64,000 nt of DNA from Paenirhizobium selenitireducens ATCC BAA-1503 (GCF_000518785.1 NZ_JAEG01000008.1:186001-250000); one strand, 5' to 3'. Counted from the stretch's first letter, positions 1-10,241 are shown. The notes: generated by a model from the letters alone, not told the origin. Numbers and translations: made by a program.

Positions 1-415
1 GAAGCGGGTCGACATTTCACGGATCAGGAGTGCCGAGACAATGCGCGTGTGCGTCAGAAAATACATATCTCTCAGTCTGCCCTCGCCAACGCCTTATGTC
101 CTTGTAGCAGCATGTCTGCGTCGCGCGTTGTTAGCATGAATTATATTTTTATGGCAAAAAGAGGTTGACGGTTGTCCAAATGCCCGTTGTTCCCCTATGT
201 GGAGCAGATCGAAATCCTGCCAAGGCCACATTTCTGGTATTTGTGCGCATCAACTACCGAACTGCCCACGAAGGCAACGCAATGGCATTTCCCAGTCAGG
301 ATGGGAATTGACGGTGCACAATCGCTTGTCTAATGCCTATCCTAGGTGCGGATCCCCGTGGAGAAGTGCCGAGGTTGTCGTGCCGCAAACCAATGAAACT
401 CTGCGATAGAAGTAT
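1..415. other. Upstream non-coding region of the rkpA gene
   Basis: No reading frame here looks like a protein. The stretch around 118-165 is clearly AT-rich compared with its surroundings and is the most likely place for the rkpA promoter, but I see no convincing -35/-10 pair. The long open frame on the opposite strand that begins inside rkpA and runs into this region is a shadow of rkpA. Confidence 0.5.
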
Positions 416-3400
416 ATGACAGTAGAAGTAATCGGGCGTGCATGCGCCGCACCTGGGGCTAAATCGCCTGAAGCGCTGTTCGAGATGATGCGTGCGGGAA
501 TCTGCGCCGTCACCAACATTCCGAGCGAGCGCTGGGATCGTGCGCGGTTCTGGCATCCGGAAATGGGCGTGCCGGGCAAATACTATACCGATGCCGCAGG
601 CGTGCTCGAGGACATCCATGCGTTTGACCCAGCGCTGTTCGGCATTTCCCGGCGCGAAGCGACCTTCATGGATCCACAGCAGCGCCTTCTCCTGGAACTG
701 ACCTGGCGGGCTCTCGAAGACGCCAATCTTCCGATCGCCAGCCTGCAGGACGAGCGGGTCGCCGTCTATGTCGGCGCGTCGAGTCTCGATCACGCCAATC
801 TCTCGGTCGAGGATCCCGCCGCGCCCGGTCCTTACTTCATGACCGGCAATACGCTTTCGATCGTCTCCAACCGCATTTCCCACGTCTTCGGTCTCAAGGG
901 GCCGAGCCTGACGGTCGATACCGCCTGTTCGTCCTCGCTGGTCGCCCTCGACCATGCCGTGCGCGCCATCAATTCCGGACTGGTCGATACCGCGATCGTC
1001 GGCGGCGTCAACATGCTCGTCCATCCTCTGCCCTTCGTCGGCTTCGCCCAGGCCCGCATGCTGTCGCCCGACGGGCTCTGCAAGGCCTACGACAATGACG
1101 GCATCGGCTATGTGCGCGCCGAAGGCGGCGCCGTGCTCGTTCTCCGCTCCTCCGAACGCGTCGCCCGCGAAGGTGACCGCAGTCGCGCGACGATCGTCGC
1201 ATCGGGCATCAACGCCGCCGGCCGAACCAACGGCATTTCCCTGCCGTCGCGCGAGGCGCAGGCGGAACTGCTGATGTCGATCTATTCCGACGGCATCGAT
1301 CCCCGCGATGTCGCCTTCGTCGAAGGGCATGGCACAGGCACCAAGGTGGGCGACCCGGCCGAGGTCTGGTCGCTTGGCCAGGTGATCGGCATGCGCCGGG
1401 AAGAGCCGGTATGGATCGGCTCGATCAAGACCAATATCGGCCACACCGAACCGGCCTCCGGCTTGCTCGGCGTGATCAAGGCGATGCTCGCATTGGAACA
1501 CGACTATCTGCCGGCGTCGCTGCATTTCGACACGCCGAACGAGGACATCGATTTCCAGGGCCTCAACGTTCGCGTCGCCGACAAGCCCGTAGTGCTTGAG
1601 AAGAGCGACCGGCCGCGGCTTGCCGGCATCAATTCCTTCGGTTTCGGCGGCGCCAATGCGCACGTCGTGATCGCCGATCCGCAGGTTGCCGTCACGACCG
1701 ACGTGCCGACGCCGGCTGCGGATGGTTCGCCGCGACTTCTGATGGTCAGCGCGCACACCGCCGACAGCCTCAAGGGTCTTCTCGTCGCCTATCGCGATCG
1801 CCTCGCTTCGGCCGGAAGCGAAGAGGAGGCCGCCGCCGTCGTCACCGCTGCAAGCGCCAACCGTTCGGCGCTGCGCCATCGTTTCGTCGTCACGGCGGAA
1901 CGCGCCCAGGCCATCGAAGCGATCGACGCGCATCTGGCTGGCACCGAATCTCTCGCCGAGACCGGCGAAGCACTGTCGCGCGACCCGAAGGTCGCACTGG
2001 TGTTTTCCGGCAACGGCGCACAATGGGCCGGCATGGGCCTCGAAGCGCTCAGACACAATGCCTCGTTCCGCCACGCCTTCGAGCGGATTTCCGAACTCTT
2101 CTCGCGTCAGTCTCCCATCGATCTCAAGGCATCGCTGAGCGATCCCGAACTGGAGAGCAAGCTCAGCGACACGAAGCTTGCACAGCCGCTTCTGTTCGCC
2201 ATCCAGGCAGCCTTGACGGACGCCATGGTGGAGATGGGCCTTCGCCCGACCGCGAGCTTCGGCCATTCGGTCGGCGAAGTGGCCGCCGCCTATGCGGCCG
2301 GTGCGCTGTCGCTCGAGGATGCGGTAACCGTCATCGCCAAGCGTTCGCTGCATCAGGACGTGCTGGCCGGCGAGGGAACCATGGCCGCCGTCAAGCTCGG
2401 CGAGCAGGCCGCCGTGGAGCTGATCCGTTCGCTCGACCTGGAAGACCTCGAAGTCGCGGCGATCAACGCGCCGAATTCGGTGACGATCTCCGGCTCCTAC
2501 GACAATATCAAGCTGCTGCGCGAGCGCGCCCGCAAGCGCAAGGTCGCGGTCCAGCCGCTCGACATCAACTATCCCTTCCATCACCCGTTGATCGACCGGT
2601 CGCGGGATGCCTTCCTGGCTGACATGCCGCCGATCGCACCGCGTCGCGGCGACACAGTGTTCATCTCGACCGTCACCGGCACCGCGATCACCGGCGAGGC
2701 CCTGACGCCGGAATACTGGTGGCGCAATGTCCGCCAGCCGGTGAAATTCCAGCAGGCCGCCGAAGAGGCGATGGCGCTCGGCTGCAACGTCTTCATCGAG
2801 GTCACGCCGCGCGCCATCCTCGGCGGCTACCTTTCCGATATTGCCAAGCAGCGTTCGGCTTCGATCAATTTTGTCGGCACGCTGTCGCGCGACGATGGCC
2901 ATCTGGACAGCGACCCGATCCTGCAGGCCATGGCACGCGCCATCGCCTGTGGCGCGGCCGTCGACCGGGCCAAGGTGTTCGGCAAGCGCAATGCCTTCGT
3001 TTCCCTGCCGGAACTGCCCTTCGAGAAGATCGACCTGCAGCCGGATCGCACCAGCGACCGCGCCGACATCTACGGCCGTGACAGCGAGATCGGCTACACG
3101 CTCGTCGGCTGGCGCATCGACCCCAACGGCGCCACCTGGAAGAACCATATCGACGCCCATCTCTTCCCGGACTTGGCCGAGCACGTCGTCGACGGACGCT
3201 CGATCCTGCCGGGCAGCGGCTTCATCGAGATCGCCGTCTCGGCCGCCAGCCAGTTGTACGGCCAGTCGCGCGTCGAGATCACCAATCTCGAAATTGTTCG
3301 CCCGCTCGAACTCAGCGAAAACCGCCTGATCGAGCTTTCGACCCTGATCTCGCCCGAGACCGGCGATCTCGAGATCCGTTCGCGCGAGCGGCTGAGTGAA

Positions 3401-6400
3401 GACGACTGGACGATCCATGCGGTCGCCCGCGTGCGCAAGCTGACGGCTTCCGAGGTGCGCCCCGTCCCGGCCTTGCCGCAAATCGACGTGACCGCCGAGA
3501 TCGATGCGAAGAAGGCCTATGGCATCGCCGCCAATTTCGGCCTCGACTACGGACCGCACTTCCAGCTGATGCAGCAGACCGTCTGTCGCGGCGATCGGTT
3601 GATCGAGGTGTCGCTTGCCGAACCCGCGACGCCGGCGCACCCGATGCTGCGTTACAATCTCAACCCGGTATCCGTGGACGCCGTCTTCCATGGCCTGGTT
3701 GCCCTGTTCGACCGGTTCAGCGGCGACCATCGTGGAGCGCCCTACATTCCCGTGCGCTTCGGCCAGATCCGCATCGACCGCACCGGTGCTACGATCCGCC
3801 GGGCGGTGATCGAGATCGACCGGCTGAGCCCGACTTCGATCAAGGCGAAGTTCCATCTGTTCGATGCCGATGGTGAGCGGGTCGCGTCCTTCGAGGACTG
3901 CCGCTTCCGTCGCACCTATCTGAAGCAGCGCAAGACGCTGGGCGCGCTTTCCTTCCACTACGAGGCGCTGTCGTCGTCGGTGGCGGGACGTGCCTTGCCG
4001 GCGGCCGCGGCCGCTGTCTCCGCGGATTCCTGCTTCGCGCATCTGCCGGAAACCGGCCTCGACAACGAGACGCTGCTGTTCAATGCCGCGATCATGCGGG
4101 CCCTGCACGACATGGCGAGCTCGCTTGCGGGCGGCAAGGAGAGCCTCACCTCCGCCGATCTTCCCGACGACCCGGCCCTGCGGCCGTTCCTGTTCAATGG
4201 CCTGCACTTGCTGGCTGATGCAGGGTTCATCGACCAGCAGGACGGACAGTGGATCATCGATCCGGAATGTCCCCTGCCGCCGGTCGCCGAGATCCTCGGC
4301 GAACTCTACAAGGAATGCTCGGATCGTGCCGTCGAAGCGGTGCTGATCAACGACGTCTATCGCGAAGTTCTCGATCGTCTGGCCGAGCACAGGATCGGGG
4401 CGGACACCAATGATGATGTCTCCCCGAAGCGCGACCATTTCCTCAGCGAGGCAACGCTCGAGCATCAGGAAATCCACTCCGTTGCAGCCCGGTCGCGAAT
4501 AACGATCCTGCTTGACGGCCTGCGCGCCTGGCTTGGCAAGCGGCCATCCAAGGCAAGCCTGCGGATCCTCGAGCTTGGCAGCACCTCGGTGGGCCTGAGC
4601 CGCGGGCTCGCGGAAATTGCCGCCGACCATGGCGCGCGGCTGGTGATCTACGAACCGGATGGCGCCCTTCGCCATCGCCTGGAACTCGCCTTCGAAGATC
4701 AGCCTCACGTCAGCATCTTTTCGCGCGAGGAACTGTCGGCCATCGCATCGGCTGATGTCGTGCTCAGTGCCAGCAGCCAGTTCCGTAGCCTGATCGAAAC
4801 GGACTTCGCCTCGGAAAAGACCGCTGGCGTCCTCGCCGGGGCTCAGGCGCTGCTGGCCGCCGTCGAGGCTCCGGCACTGTTCCACGACTTCGTCTCGGGT
4901 CTCTCCGAAGGCTGGTTTGCCCGCAGCCAGACCGCGGAATTCCCGATCGGTGCGCTGGCGACCGTCAGCGATTGGCGCGCGATCCTGTCGAACATCGGCT
5001 TTGCCGAGGCAGATGTGGTCCTGCGCGAGATGACCGGCGGGCCGGTCATCACCATCGAAACGAAGGCCGCAACCTCCGCTGCTTCCGAAATCTCGGATGC
5101 GACCGCCGCGACCCAGAACCCGGTTCTGCTCGTCCACGACGGACGCATTGCCACGCATGCCCTGTCTGCCGCAGCCGAAGGTCAGGGCTTCCCGTCCTTC
5201 GAGATCTTTGCCGCAAGCGGCGATCTTGCCGCCGACAAGAAGGCCTTCCTCGAACGCTTCGAAGGCCATGCCGAAGGCCCGCTGGACGTGGTTCATCTCT
5301 CCCCCGCCGTCGACCCGGCGGCGGACGGATCCGCCGTGCTGCAGGACAATGTGCTGATCCTCAGCGCCTTTGCCCTGGCACTGGCCGACTATCGTGGATC
5401 GCTCGCAAAGGAACCGGCGCCCATCCGGCTTCTGGTGTCAGCACCCGGCGGCGCGCCGGTGGCCGATCGACCGGCCGCCGACCCGGTCAATTCCGGTCTG
5501 TGGACCTTCCTGCGCGTCCTGCGCAACGAGTTCGACTTCCTCGACGTGCAGAGCATCGATAGCGGCGCGGCACGTCGTGATCTCGCCCACCTGCTCGCCG
5601 ACATGGCAACCATCTGCGTGCCGGGCGTCGTCAACCGCGAATGGTGCGTCGACCTCGATGGCAGGAGCGTGCTCGAGATGCGCGCCGTTCCGGGCGCCAT
5701 GCCGGAAACGAACGCTTTCACGGCCAATTTCGATGCCGCCGTCATCCGCCAGCAGACGCCGTCGCAGGTGTCGAGCATCCGCTGGGAAAGCTGCGATGTG
5801 CCGGCCATCGGCCCGGACGAGGTTCTCGTGCAGGTCGCGGCCACGGGCCTCAACTTCCGCGACGTCATGTGGGCCATGGGCCTCCTGCCGGAAGAAGCGC
5901 TAGAGGATGGCTTCGCGGGCGCCTCGATCGGCATGGAGTTCTCCGGCCGCGTCGTCGCTCTCGGCAAGAATGTCGACGACCTCGCCGTCGGCGATCCCGT
6001 AATGGCGATCGCTGCCGCTGCCTTCGCCACCCACGTGGCGGTGGATCGTGCCGGCGTGGCCAAGCTGCCGGCCGGCGTCGATCCGGTCGCTGCCGCCTCG
6101 ATCCCGGTCGTCTTCCTGACCGCCTATTATGCGATCATCGAGCTTGCCCGTGCACGCCCGGGCGAAACCATCCTGATCCATGGCGCGGCCGGCGGTGTCG
6201 GCCTTGCCGCGCTGCAGGTCGCCAAGCATGCCGGTCTGAAAGTCATCGCCACCGCCGGCACGCAGGAAAAGCGTCGCTTCGTCGAAATGCTCGGCGCCGA
6301 CCATATCTTCGATTCCCGTTCGCTGAGTTTCGTCAACGACGTGCTGTCGGTGACCGGCGGCGAGGGTGTCGACCTCGTGCTCAACTCGCTGTTCGGCGAG

Positions 6401-7972
6401 GCGATGGAACAGAGCCTGTCGCTCGTGAAGCCGTTCGGCCGTTTCCTTGAACTCGGCAAGCGCGACTACTACGCCGACAGCAAGATCGGCCTTCGTCCGT
6501 TCCGCCGCAATGTCAGCTATTTCGGCATCGACGCCGACCAGTTGCTGGTACTCCATCCAGAGCTTTCGCGACGGATGCTGAGCGAGATCGGGGCGCTGTT
6601 CGAGGAGGGCGTGTTCTCGCCGCTTCCGTATCGCGCCTTCGATCACGACGAGATCGGCGATGCCTTCCGGCTCATGCAGAATGCCGGCCATATCGGCAAG
6701 ATCGTCGTCCTGCCGCCCAAGGCCGGCGTGGATCGGGTCGCGTCGCGGGCACAGCGCAAGATGGTGGTCGACCCGCAGGGCGTTCATCTCGTGGTCGGCG
6801 GTATCGGCGGCTTCGGTCTCGTGGCGGCCGGCTGGCTGGTCGAGAAGGGCGCGCGCCATGTGGCGCTCTGCTCGCGTCGCGGCGTCGCCGATACGGAAAC
6901 CGCTACGGCAATCGAACGCTGGCGTGCGGCCGGCGTCGAGGCGCATCTGTTTGCCTGCGACGTGACGAAAGAAGCCGACGTCAAGAAGATGCTTGCGGCG
7001 ATCCGCAAGGTCGGTCCGCTGAAGAGCGTCGTCCATGCTGCCATGGTGCTGGATGATGCGCTGATCGGCAATCTCAACCGCGAGCGCAATCAGCCGGTCA
7101 TTGACGTCAAGGCCAAGGGCGCGGCGATCCTCGATCGCCTGACGCGCGCCGACAAGCTGGACAACTTCATCCTGTTCTCGTCGGTGACGACGCTCGTCGG
7201 CAATCCCGGCCAGGCCAATTACGTGGCGGCGAACGGCTTCCTCGAAGGACTGGCGCGGGCACGGCGCAGTGCCGGGCTGCCGGGTCTCGCCGTCGGTTTC
7301 GGCGCCATCGCCGATGCCGGCTATCTCGCCCGCAACACCGAGGTCGGCCAGAGGCTTGACCGCCGGCTCGGCAAGACGGCGATCGGCTCACGCGAAGCGC
7401 TGCAATGCGTCGAAGACTACATTGCGTCCGCGCCCGACAGCGTAGAGGCCGCAGTGGTGATGGTTTCCGAATTCGACTGGGGTGCAGCCCATCACCTGCG
7501 GGTGGTCGGCGAGGACCTGTTCCAGGTCGTCATGCGCCGGGCTGCGCACAATGCCGCCGGATCCGAGGGCGGGGACATCGACCTTGCCGCGATGATCGAG
7601 GGCAAGGCGCAGGTCGAGGCGCAGGACATCCTGTTCGACGTGGTCGCGCAGGAGATCGCCAATATCCTCAGAGTGTCACGCGAAAGCATCTCCAAGGATA
7701 GCGTTCTGAAGGAAATCGGGCTCGACAGCCTCATGGCCGTTGAACTCGGTTTGAATTTCGAACAGAATACCGGCTTCGACATGCCGCTTAGCAGCCTGGC
7801 AGACAATGCCACGGTTGGGGACATCACGCGGCGTCTCTACGAGAAGGTGAGATCGCGGAGCGATACGGACGAAGCGGCGGCCGAAGGGTCGGACGATCTG
7901 CGGATCCTCGACGAGTTGAGCCGGCGCCACGGTGGAGCCGATCAGGAAGGTAACTCCGATCAGCCGGAGTGA
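416..7972 (+). CDS. rkpA: RkpA-type type I polyketide/fatty-acid synthase
   Basis: A 2518-residue multidomain synthase, probably making the fatty-acyl part of a lipid needed for K-antigen (capsule) production. Domains in order: ketosynthase with Cys171 in TACSSS, His305 in EGHGTGT and His343 in NIGHTEP; acyltransferase with Ser618 in GHSVGE; dehydratase with His923 (HVVDGRSILPG) and Asp1088; a degenerate methyltransferase-like stretch around 1360-1480; enoyl reductase with GAAGGVG near 1923; ketoreductase with VVGGIGGFG near 2126 and Tyr2269; acyl carrier domain with Ser2438 in GLDSLM. No thioesterase follows, so release is probably done by the next gene. The order and size match RkpA of Sinorhizobium meliloti, where one large ORF serves K-antigen synthesis. 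The start ATG has only a weak ribosome site (AGAAG). Confidence 0.9.
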   Translation: MTVEVIGRACAAPGAKSPEALFEMMRAGICAVTNIPSERWDRARFWHPEMGVPGKYYTDAAGVLEDIHAFDPALFGISRREATFMDPQQRLLLELTWRALEDANLPIASLQDERVAVYVGASSLDHANLSVEDPAAPGPYFMTGNTLSIVSNRISHVFGLKGPSLTVDTACSSSLVALDHAVRAINSGLVDTAIVGGVNMLVHPLPFVGFAQARMLSPDGLCKAYDNDGIGYVRAEGGAVLVLRSSERVAREGDRSRATIVASGINAAGRTNGISLPSREAQAELLMSIYSDGIDPRDVAFVEGHGTGTKVGDPAEVWSLGQVIGMRREEPVWIGSIKTNIGHTEPASGLLGVIKAMLALEHDYLPASLHFDTPNEDIDFQGLNVRVADKPVVLEKSDRPRLAGINSFGFGGANAHVVIADPQVAVTTDVPTPAADGSPRLLMVSAHTADSLKGLLVAYRDRLASAGSEEEAAAVVTAASANRSALRHRFVVTAERAQAIEAIDAHLAGTESLAETGEALSRDPKVALVFSGNGAQWAGMGLEALRHNASFRHAFERISELFSRQSPIDLKASLSDPELESKLSDTKLAQPLLFAIQAALTDAMVEMGLRPTASFGHSVGEVAAAYAAGALSLEDAVTVIAKRSLHQDVLAGEGTMAAVKLGEQAAVELIRSLDLEDLEVAAINAPNSVTISGSYDNIKLLRERARKRKVAVQPLDINYPFHHPLIDRSRDAFLADMPPIAPRRGDTVFISTVTGTAITGEALTPEYWWRNVRQPVKFQQAAEEAMALGCNVFIEVTPRAILGGYLSDIAKQRSASINFVGTLSRDDGHLDSDPILQAMARAIACGAAVDRAKVFGKRNAFVSLPELPFEKIDLQPDRTSDRADIYGRDSEIGYTLVGWRIDPNGATWKNHIDAHLFPDLAEHVVDGRSILPGSGFIEIAVSAASQLYGQSRVEITNLEIVRPLELSENRLIELSTLISPETGDLEIRSRERLSEDDWTIHAVARVRKLTASEVRPVPALPQIDVTAEIDAKKAYGIAANFGLDYGPHFQLMQQTVCRGDRLIEVSLAEPATPAHPMLRYNLNPVSVDAVFHGLVALFDRFSGDHRGAPYIPVRFGQIRIDRTGATIRRAVIEIDRLSPTSIKAKFHLFDADGERVASFEDCRFRRTYLKQRKTLGALSFHYEALSSSVAGRALPAAAAAVSADSCFAHLPETGLDNETLLFNAAIMRALHDMASSLAGGKESLTSADLPDDPALRPFLFNGLHLLADAGFIDQQDGQWIIDPECPLPPVAEILGELYKECSDRAVEAVLINDVYREVLDRLAEHRIGADTNDDVSPKRDHFLSEATLEHQEIHSVAARSRITILLDGLRAWLGKRPSKASLRILELGSTSVGLSRGLAEIAADHGARLVIYEPDGALRHRLELAFEDQPHVSIFSREELSAIASADVVLSASSQFRSLIETDFASEKTAGVLAGAQALLAAVEAPALFHDFVSGLSEGWFARSQTAEFPIGALATVSDWRAILSNIGFAEADVVLREMTGGPVITIETKAATSAASEISDATAATQNPVLLVHDGRIATHALSAAAEGQGFPSFEIFAASGDLAADKKAFLERFEGHAEGPLDVVHLSPAVDPAADGSAVLQDNVLILSAFALALADYRGSLAKEPAPIRLLVSAPGGAPVADRPAADPVNSGLWTFLRVLRNEFDFLDVQSIDSGAARRDLAHLLADMATICVPGVVNREWCVDLDGRSVLEMRAVPGAMPETNAFTANFDAAVIRQQTPSQVSSIRWESCDVPAIGPDEVLVQVAATGLNFRDVMWAMGLLPEEALEDGFAGASIGMEFSGRVVALGKNVDDLAVGDPVMAIAAAAFATHVAVDRAGVAKLPAGVDPVAAASIPVVFLTAYYAIIELARARPGETILIHGAAGGVGLAALQVAKHAGLKVIATAGTQEKRRFVEMLGADHIFDSRSLSFVNDVLSVTGGEGVDLVLNSLFGEAMEQSLSLVKPFGRFLELGKRDYYADSKIGLRPFRRNVSYFGIDADQLLVLHPELSRRMLSEIGALFEEGVFSPLPYRAFDHDEIGDAFRLMQNAGHIGKIVVLPPKAGVDRVASRAQRKMVVDPQGVHLVVGGIGGFGLVAAGWLVEKGARHVALCSRRGVADTETATAIERWRAAGVEAHLFACDVTKEADVKKMLAAIRKVGPLKSVVHAAMVLDDALIGNLNRERNQPVIDVKAKGAAILDRLTRADKLDNFILFSSVTTLVGNPGQANYVAANGFLEGLARARRSAGLPGLAVGFGAIADAGYLARNTEVGQRLDRRLGKTAIGSREALQCVEDYIASAPDSVEAAVVMVSEFDWGAAHHLRVVGEDLFQVVMRRAAHNAAGSEGGDIDLAAMIEGKAQVEAQDILFDVVAQEIANILRVSRESISKDSVLKEIGLDSLMAVELGLNFEQNTGFDMPLSSLADNATVGDITRRLYEKVRSRSDTDEAAAEGSDDLRILDELSRRHGGADQEGNSDQPE

Positions 7973-7990
7973 GTGCCTTGGAGTTCTGAA

Positions 7991-9370
7991 ATGGATGAGA
8001 GCAAGCGGCAGTTCATTCTGAACCGCATGAAGGGACTGCAGAAGGACGTCGAGGACGGGCGCCGCATCCGCACGGAACAGGCGGCCGCCCAGGCTCCGGT
8101 GCGCAAGCAGCCGGGCTTCGAGGAGCTTGCCGAATACAAGCAGGTGGTGATGCAGCAGCTCGCCGGCCGCCACCTTGGCATGGAAAACCCCTTCTATCGG
8201 GCCCATGAAGGCGCGAGCGGCGCAACGGCGCAAATCGGCGGCCGCAGCTTCGACAACTTCGCCTCCTATGACTATCTCGGCCTCAACCATCATCCCAAGG
8301 TTCTGGCCCGCGCCGGCGAGGCGTTGCAGACGTTCGGCGTCTCGGCGTCGGCAAGCCGCCTGGTTGCCGGCGAGCGCACCATCCATACCGTTCTCGAAGA
8401 GAAGATCGCCGACGTCTACGACGCTCAGGCCGCGGTCTGTTTCGTCAGCGGCTACCTGACCAATGTCGCGGCGATCAGCTCGCTGGTCGGACCGAAGGAT
8501 CTGGTGATCCACGACGAGTTCATTCACAACAGCGCGCTGGCCGGCATCAGGCTCTCCGGCGCGACCCGCCGCTTCTTCAAGCACAATGACGCTGCCGATC
8601 TCGATCGCGTTCTGAAAACGCTGGCCGGCGACTACGAGCGGATCCTGGTGATCGTCGAGGGCGTCTACTCGATGGACGGCGATATCGCCGATCTGCCGGC
8701 CCTGATCCGCCTCAAGGAGCAATACGGCTTCTGGCTGATGGTCGACGAGGCGCATTCGCTCGGCGTGCTCGGAGAAACGGGCCGGGGCGTGTTCGAACAT
8801 TTCGGCATCGCCGCCGGCGAGGTCGACATCTGGATGGGCACCCTGTCCAAGACCAGCTGCAGCTGCGGCGGCTATATCGCCGGCAGCGAGGCGCTGATCA
8901 CCCTGCTGAAGGCCCAGGCCGGCGGCTTCGTCTACAGCGTCGGCCTTGCCCCGGCGCTGGCGGCCGCGGCGATCGCCAGCCTGGAAATCCTCAAGGCCGA
9001 GCCGGAGCGCACGCATCAGCTGCGCCGCAACAGCCACCTGTTCCTCGAACTGGCACGCGAGCGCGGCCTCGATACCGGGCTGAGCCAGGGCTATTCCGTC
9101 GTGCCGGTGCTGGTGGCCGATTCGCTGCGCGCCGTGCAGCTGTCGAACGAGTTGCATGCCGATGGCATCAACGTCCTGCCGATCATCCATCCGGCGGTGC
9201 CGGAAGGTCTTGCACGGCTGCGGTTCTTCATCACCAGCGCCCATAGCGAAGAGCAGATCACCCGCGCGGTCGACCGCACAGCGACCATTCTCGGCCGCCT
9301 GAAGCAGGAAAACTTCGGTCTGGCCTCGTTCGACGCCGGCCAGTTGATGGCCCTGTTCGCCAAGTCCTGA
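7991..9370 (+). CDS. rkpG: RkpG-type alpha-oxoamine synthase (PLP-dependent acyltransferase)
   Basis: A 459-residue fold-type I PLP enzyme of the 8-amino-7-oxononanoate synthase / serine palmitoyltransferase / KBL family. These enzymes condense an acyl thioester with an amino acid and release CO2. The PLP lysine is Lys287 in TLSKTS, preceded by the DEAHSLGVLG motif. An N-terminal extension of about 60 residues precedes the catalytic fold. The ATG at 7991 has a GGAG seven bases upstream; a GTG at 7973 directly after the rkpA stop is in frame but has no better site. It lies 18 bases after rkpA, so the two are surely one operon. As rkpA lacks a thioesterase, RkpG is the likely off-loading enzyme, taking the acyl chain from the RkpA carrier domain. 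The amino-acid substrate cannot be read from sequence. Confidence 0.85.
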   Translation: MDESKRQFILNRMKGLQKDVEDGRRIRTEQAAAQAPVRKQPGFEELAEYKQVVMQQLAGRHLGMENPFYRAHEGASGATAQIGGRSFDNFASYDYLGLNHHPKVLARAGEALQTFGVSASASRLVAGERTIHTVLEEKIADVYDAQAAVCFVSGYLTNVAAISSLVGPKDLVIHDEFIHNSALAGIRLSGATRRFFKHNDAADLDRVLKTLAGDYERILVIVEGVYSMDGDIADLPALIRLKEQYGFWLMVDEAHSLGVLGETGRGVFEHFGIAAGEVDIWMGTLSKTSCSCGGYIAGSEALITLLKAQAGGFVYSVGLAPALAAAAIASLEILKAEPERTHQLRRNSHLFLELARERGLDTGLSQGYSVVPVLVADSLRAVQLSNELHADGINVLPIIHPAVPEGLARLRFFITSAHSEEQITRAVDRTATILGRLKQENFGLASFDAGQLMALFAKS

Positions 9371-9437
9371 ACGGGGGGCTTTGCCACGCCAGCCCCTTCC
9401 CCGCAAAACGGCCCGGTGAACTCGGTCCGAGGTGCTC

Positions 9438-10229
9438 ATGGTCCATGTCGTCATCACGGGAGGTTCGAGCGGGATTGGCCAGGCCGTCGCGCGCGTCTAT
9501 CTCAAGCGAAACGCCCGCGTGACGCTGATCGGGCGCAGTCTGGAGCGGCTGGAAGCGGCGAAGGACCTGCTGACGGACGAGACCGGCCGGTCCGCCGATG
9601 ACATCGGCATCGTCAGCCTCGATGTCGCCGACGATGCCGCGGTTTTGGACGCGATCGGGGCGATCGAGGCAAGTTCCGGCCCTTGCGATATTCTTGTGAC
9701 CTCGGCTGGCATGGTATCGCCAGCATCGTTCGAGACACAATCGGGGGCCGAATTCCGACGGCATATCGACACCAACCTGCATGGCACCGTGCATATGATC
9801 TCCGCCGTCTATGCCGGAATGAAGGCGCGCAGGCGGGGCCAGATCATGGTCGTCTCGTCAGGCGCGGGGCTCATCGGCCTTCACGGTTATACCGCCTACT
9901 GCGCCTCGAAATCGGCTCTCGTTGGTTTCGTCGAGGCGCTGCGTCTCGAAGCACGCCCGCACGGGATCGCCGTTTCGATCTGTTTCCCGCCCGACACCGA
10001 TACCCCTCAGCTTGCCGAAGAGCTGAAACTCCGACCGCCGGAAGCGGTGGCGATGATGGGCACGGCGGGCCTGTGGAGCGCCGAGGCCGTCGCCCGCGGC
10101 ATCGTGCGGGGCCTTGATCGCGGCCGCTCGGAGATCTTCTTCACCCCCAGCCTCTATCTGCTGGCGCGTTTCGGCGGCCTCGCCAAGCCGTGGATCTACC
10201 GCTGGTTCCAACGCGGCCTGCCGCGTTGA
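9438..10229 (+). CDS. rkpH: RkpH-type short-chain dehydrogenase, 3-ketosphinganine reductase-like
   Basis: A 263-residue classical SDR with the nucleotide-binding motif TGGSSGIGQ at the N-terminus and the catalytic YCASK motif (Tyr and Lys in YxxxK) after a GxxxS serine region. The PPDTDTP segment after the active site is typical of 3-ketodihydrosphingosine reductases, which reduce the beta-keto group left by serine palmitoyltransferase. It follows rkpG by 67 bases. The ATG at 9438 is preferred because GAGG ends five bases upstream; an in-frame GTG at 9432 is the alternative. By position it probably reduces the ketone made by RkpG. The C-terminus has a hydrophobic, basic tail (YLLARFGG...RWFQRGLPR) that could associate with the membrane. 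Family assignment is firm; the substrate is inferred. Confidence 0.82.
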   Translation: MVHVVITGGSSGIGQAVARVYLKRNARVTLIGRSLERLEAAKDLLTDETGRSADDIGIVSLDVADDAAVLDAIGAIEASSGPCDILVTSAGMVSPASFETQSGAEFRRHIDTNLHGTVHMISAVYAGMKARRRGQIMVVSSGAGLIGLHGYTAYCASKSALVGFVEALRLEARPHGIAVSICFPPDTDTPQLAEELKLRPPEAVAMMGTAGLWSAEAVARGIVRGLDRGRSEIFFTPSLYLLARFGGLAKPWIYRWFQRGLPR

Positions 10230-10241
10230 CGCGCTCTGTTT

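Noticed and set aside
296-5296. A 1666-codon open frame on the minus strand opposite rkpA
   Set aside because: It mirrors rkpA in a GC-rich genome; the composition is Arg/Asp/Gly-rich without any domain, while rkpA has full catalytic motifs on the other strand.
7973-7990. GTG at 7973 as the start of rkpG
   Set aside because: It sits directly on the rkpA stop with no ribosome site, whereas ATG at 7991 has GGAG at good distance.
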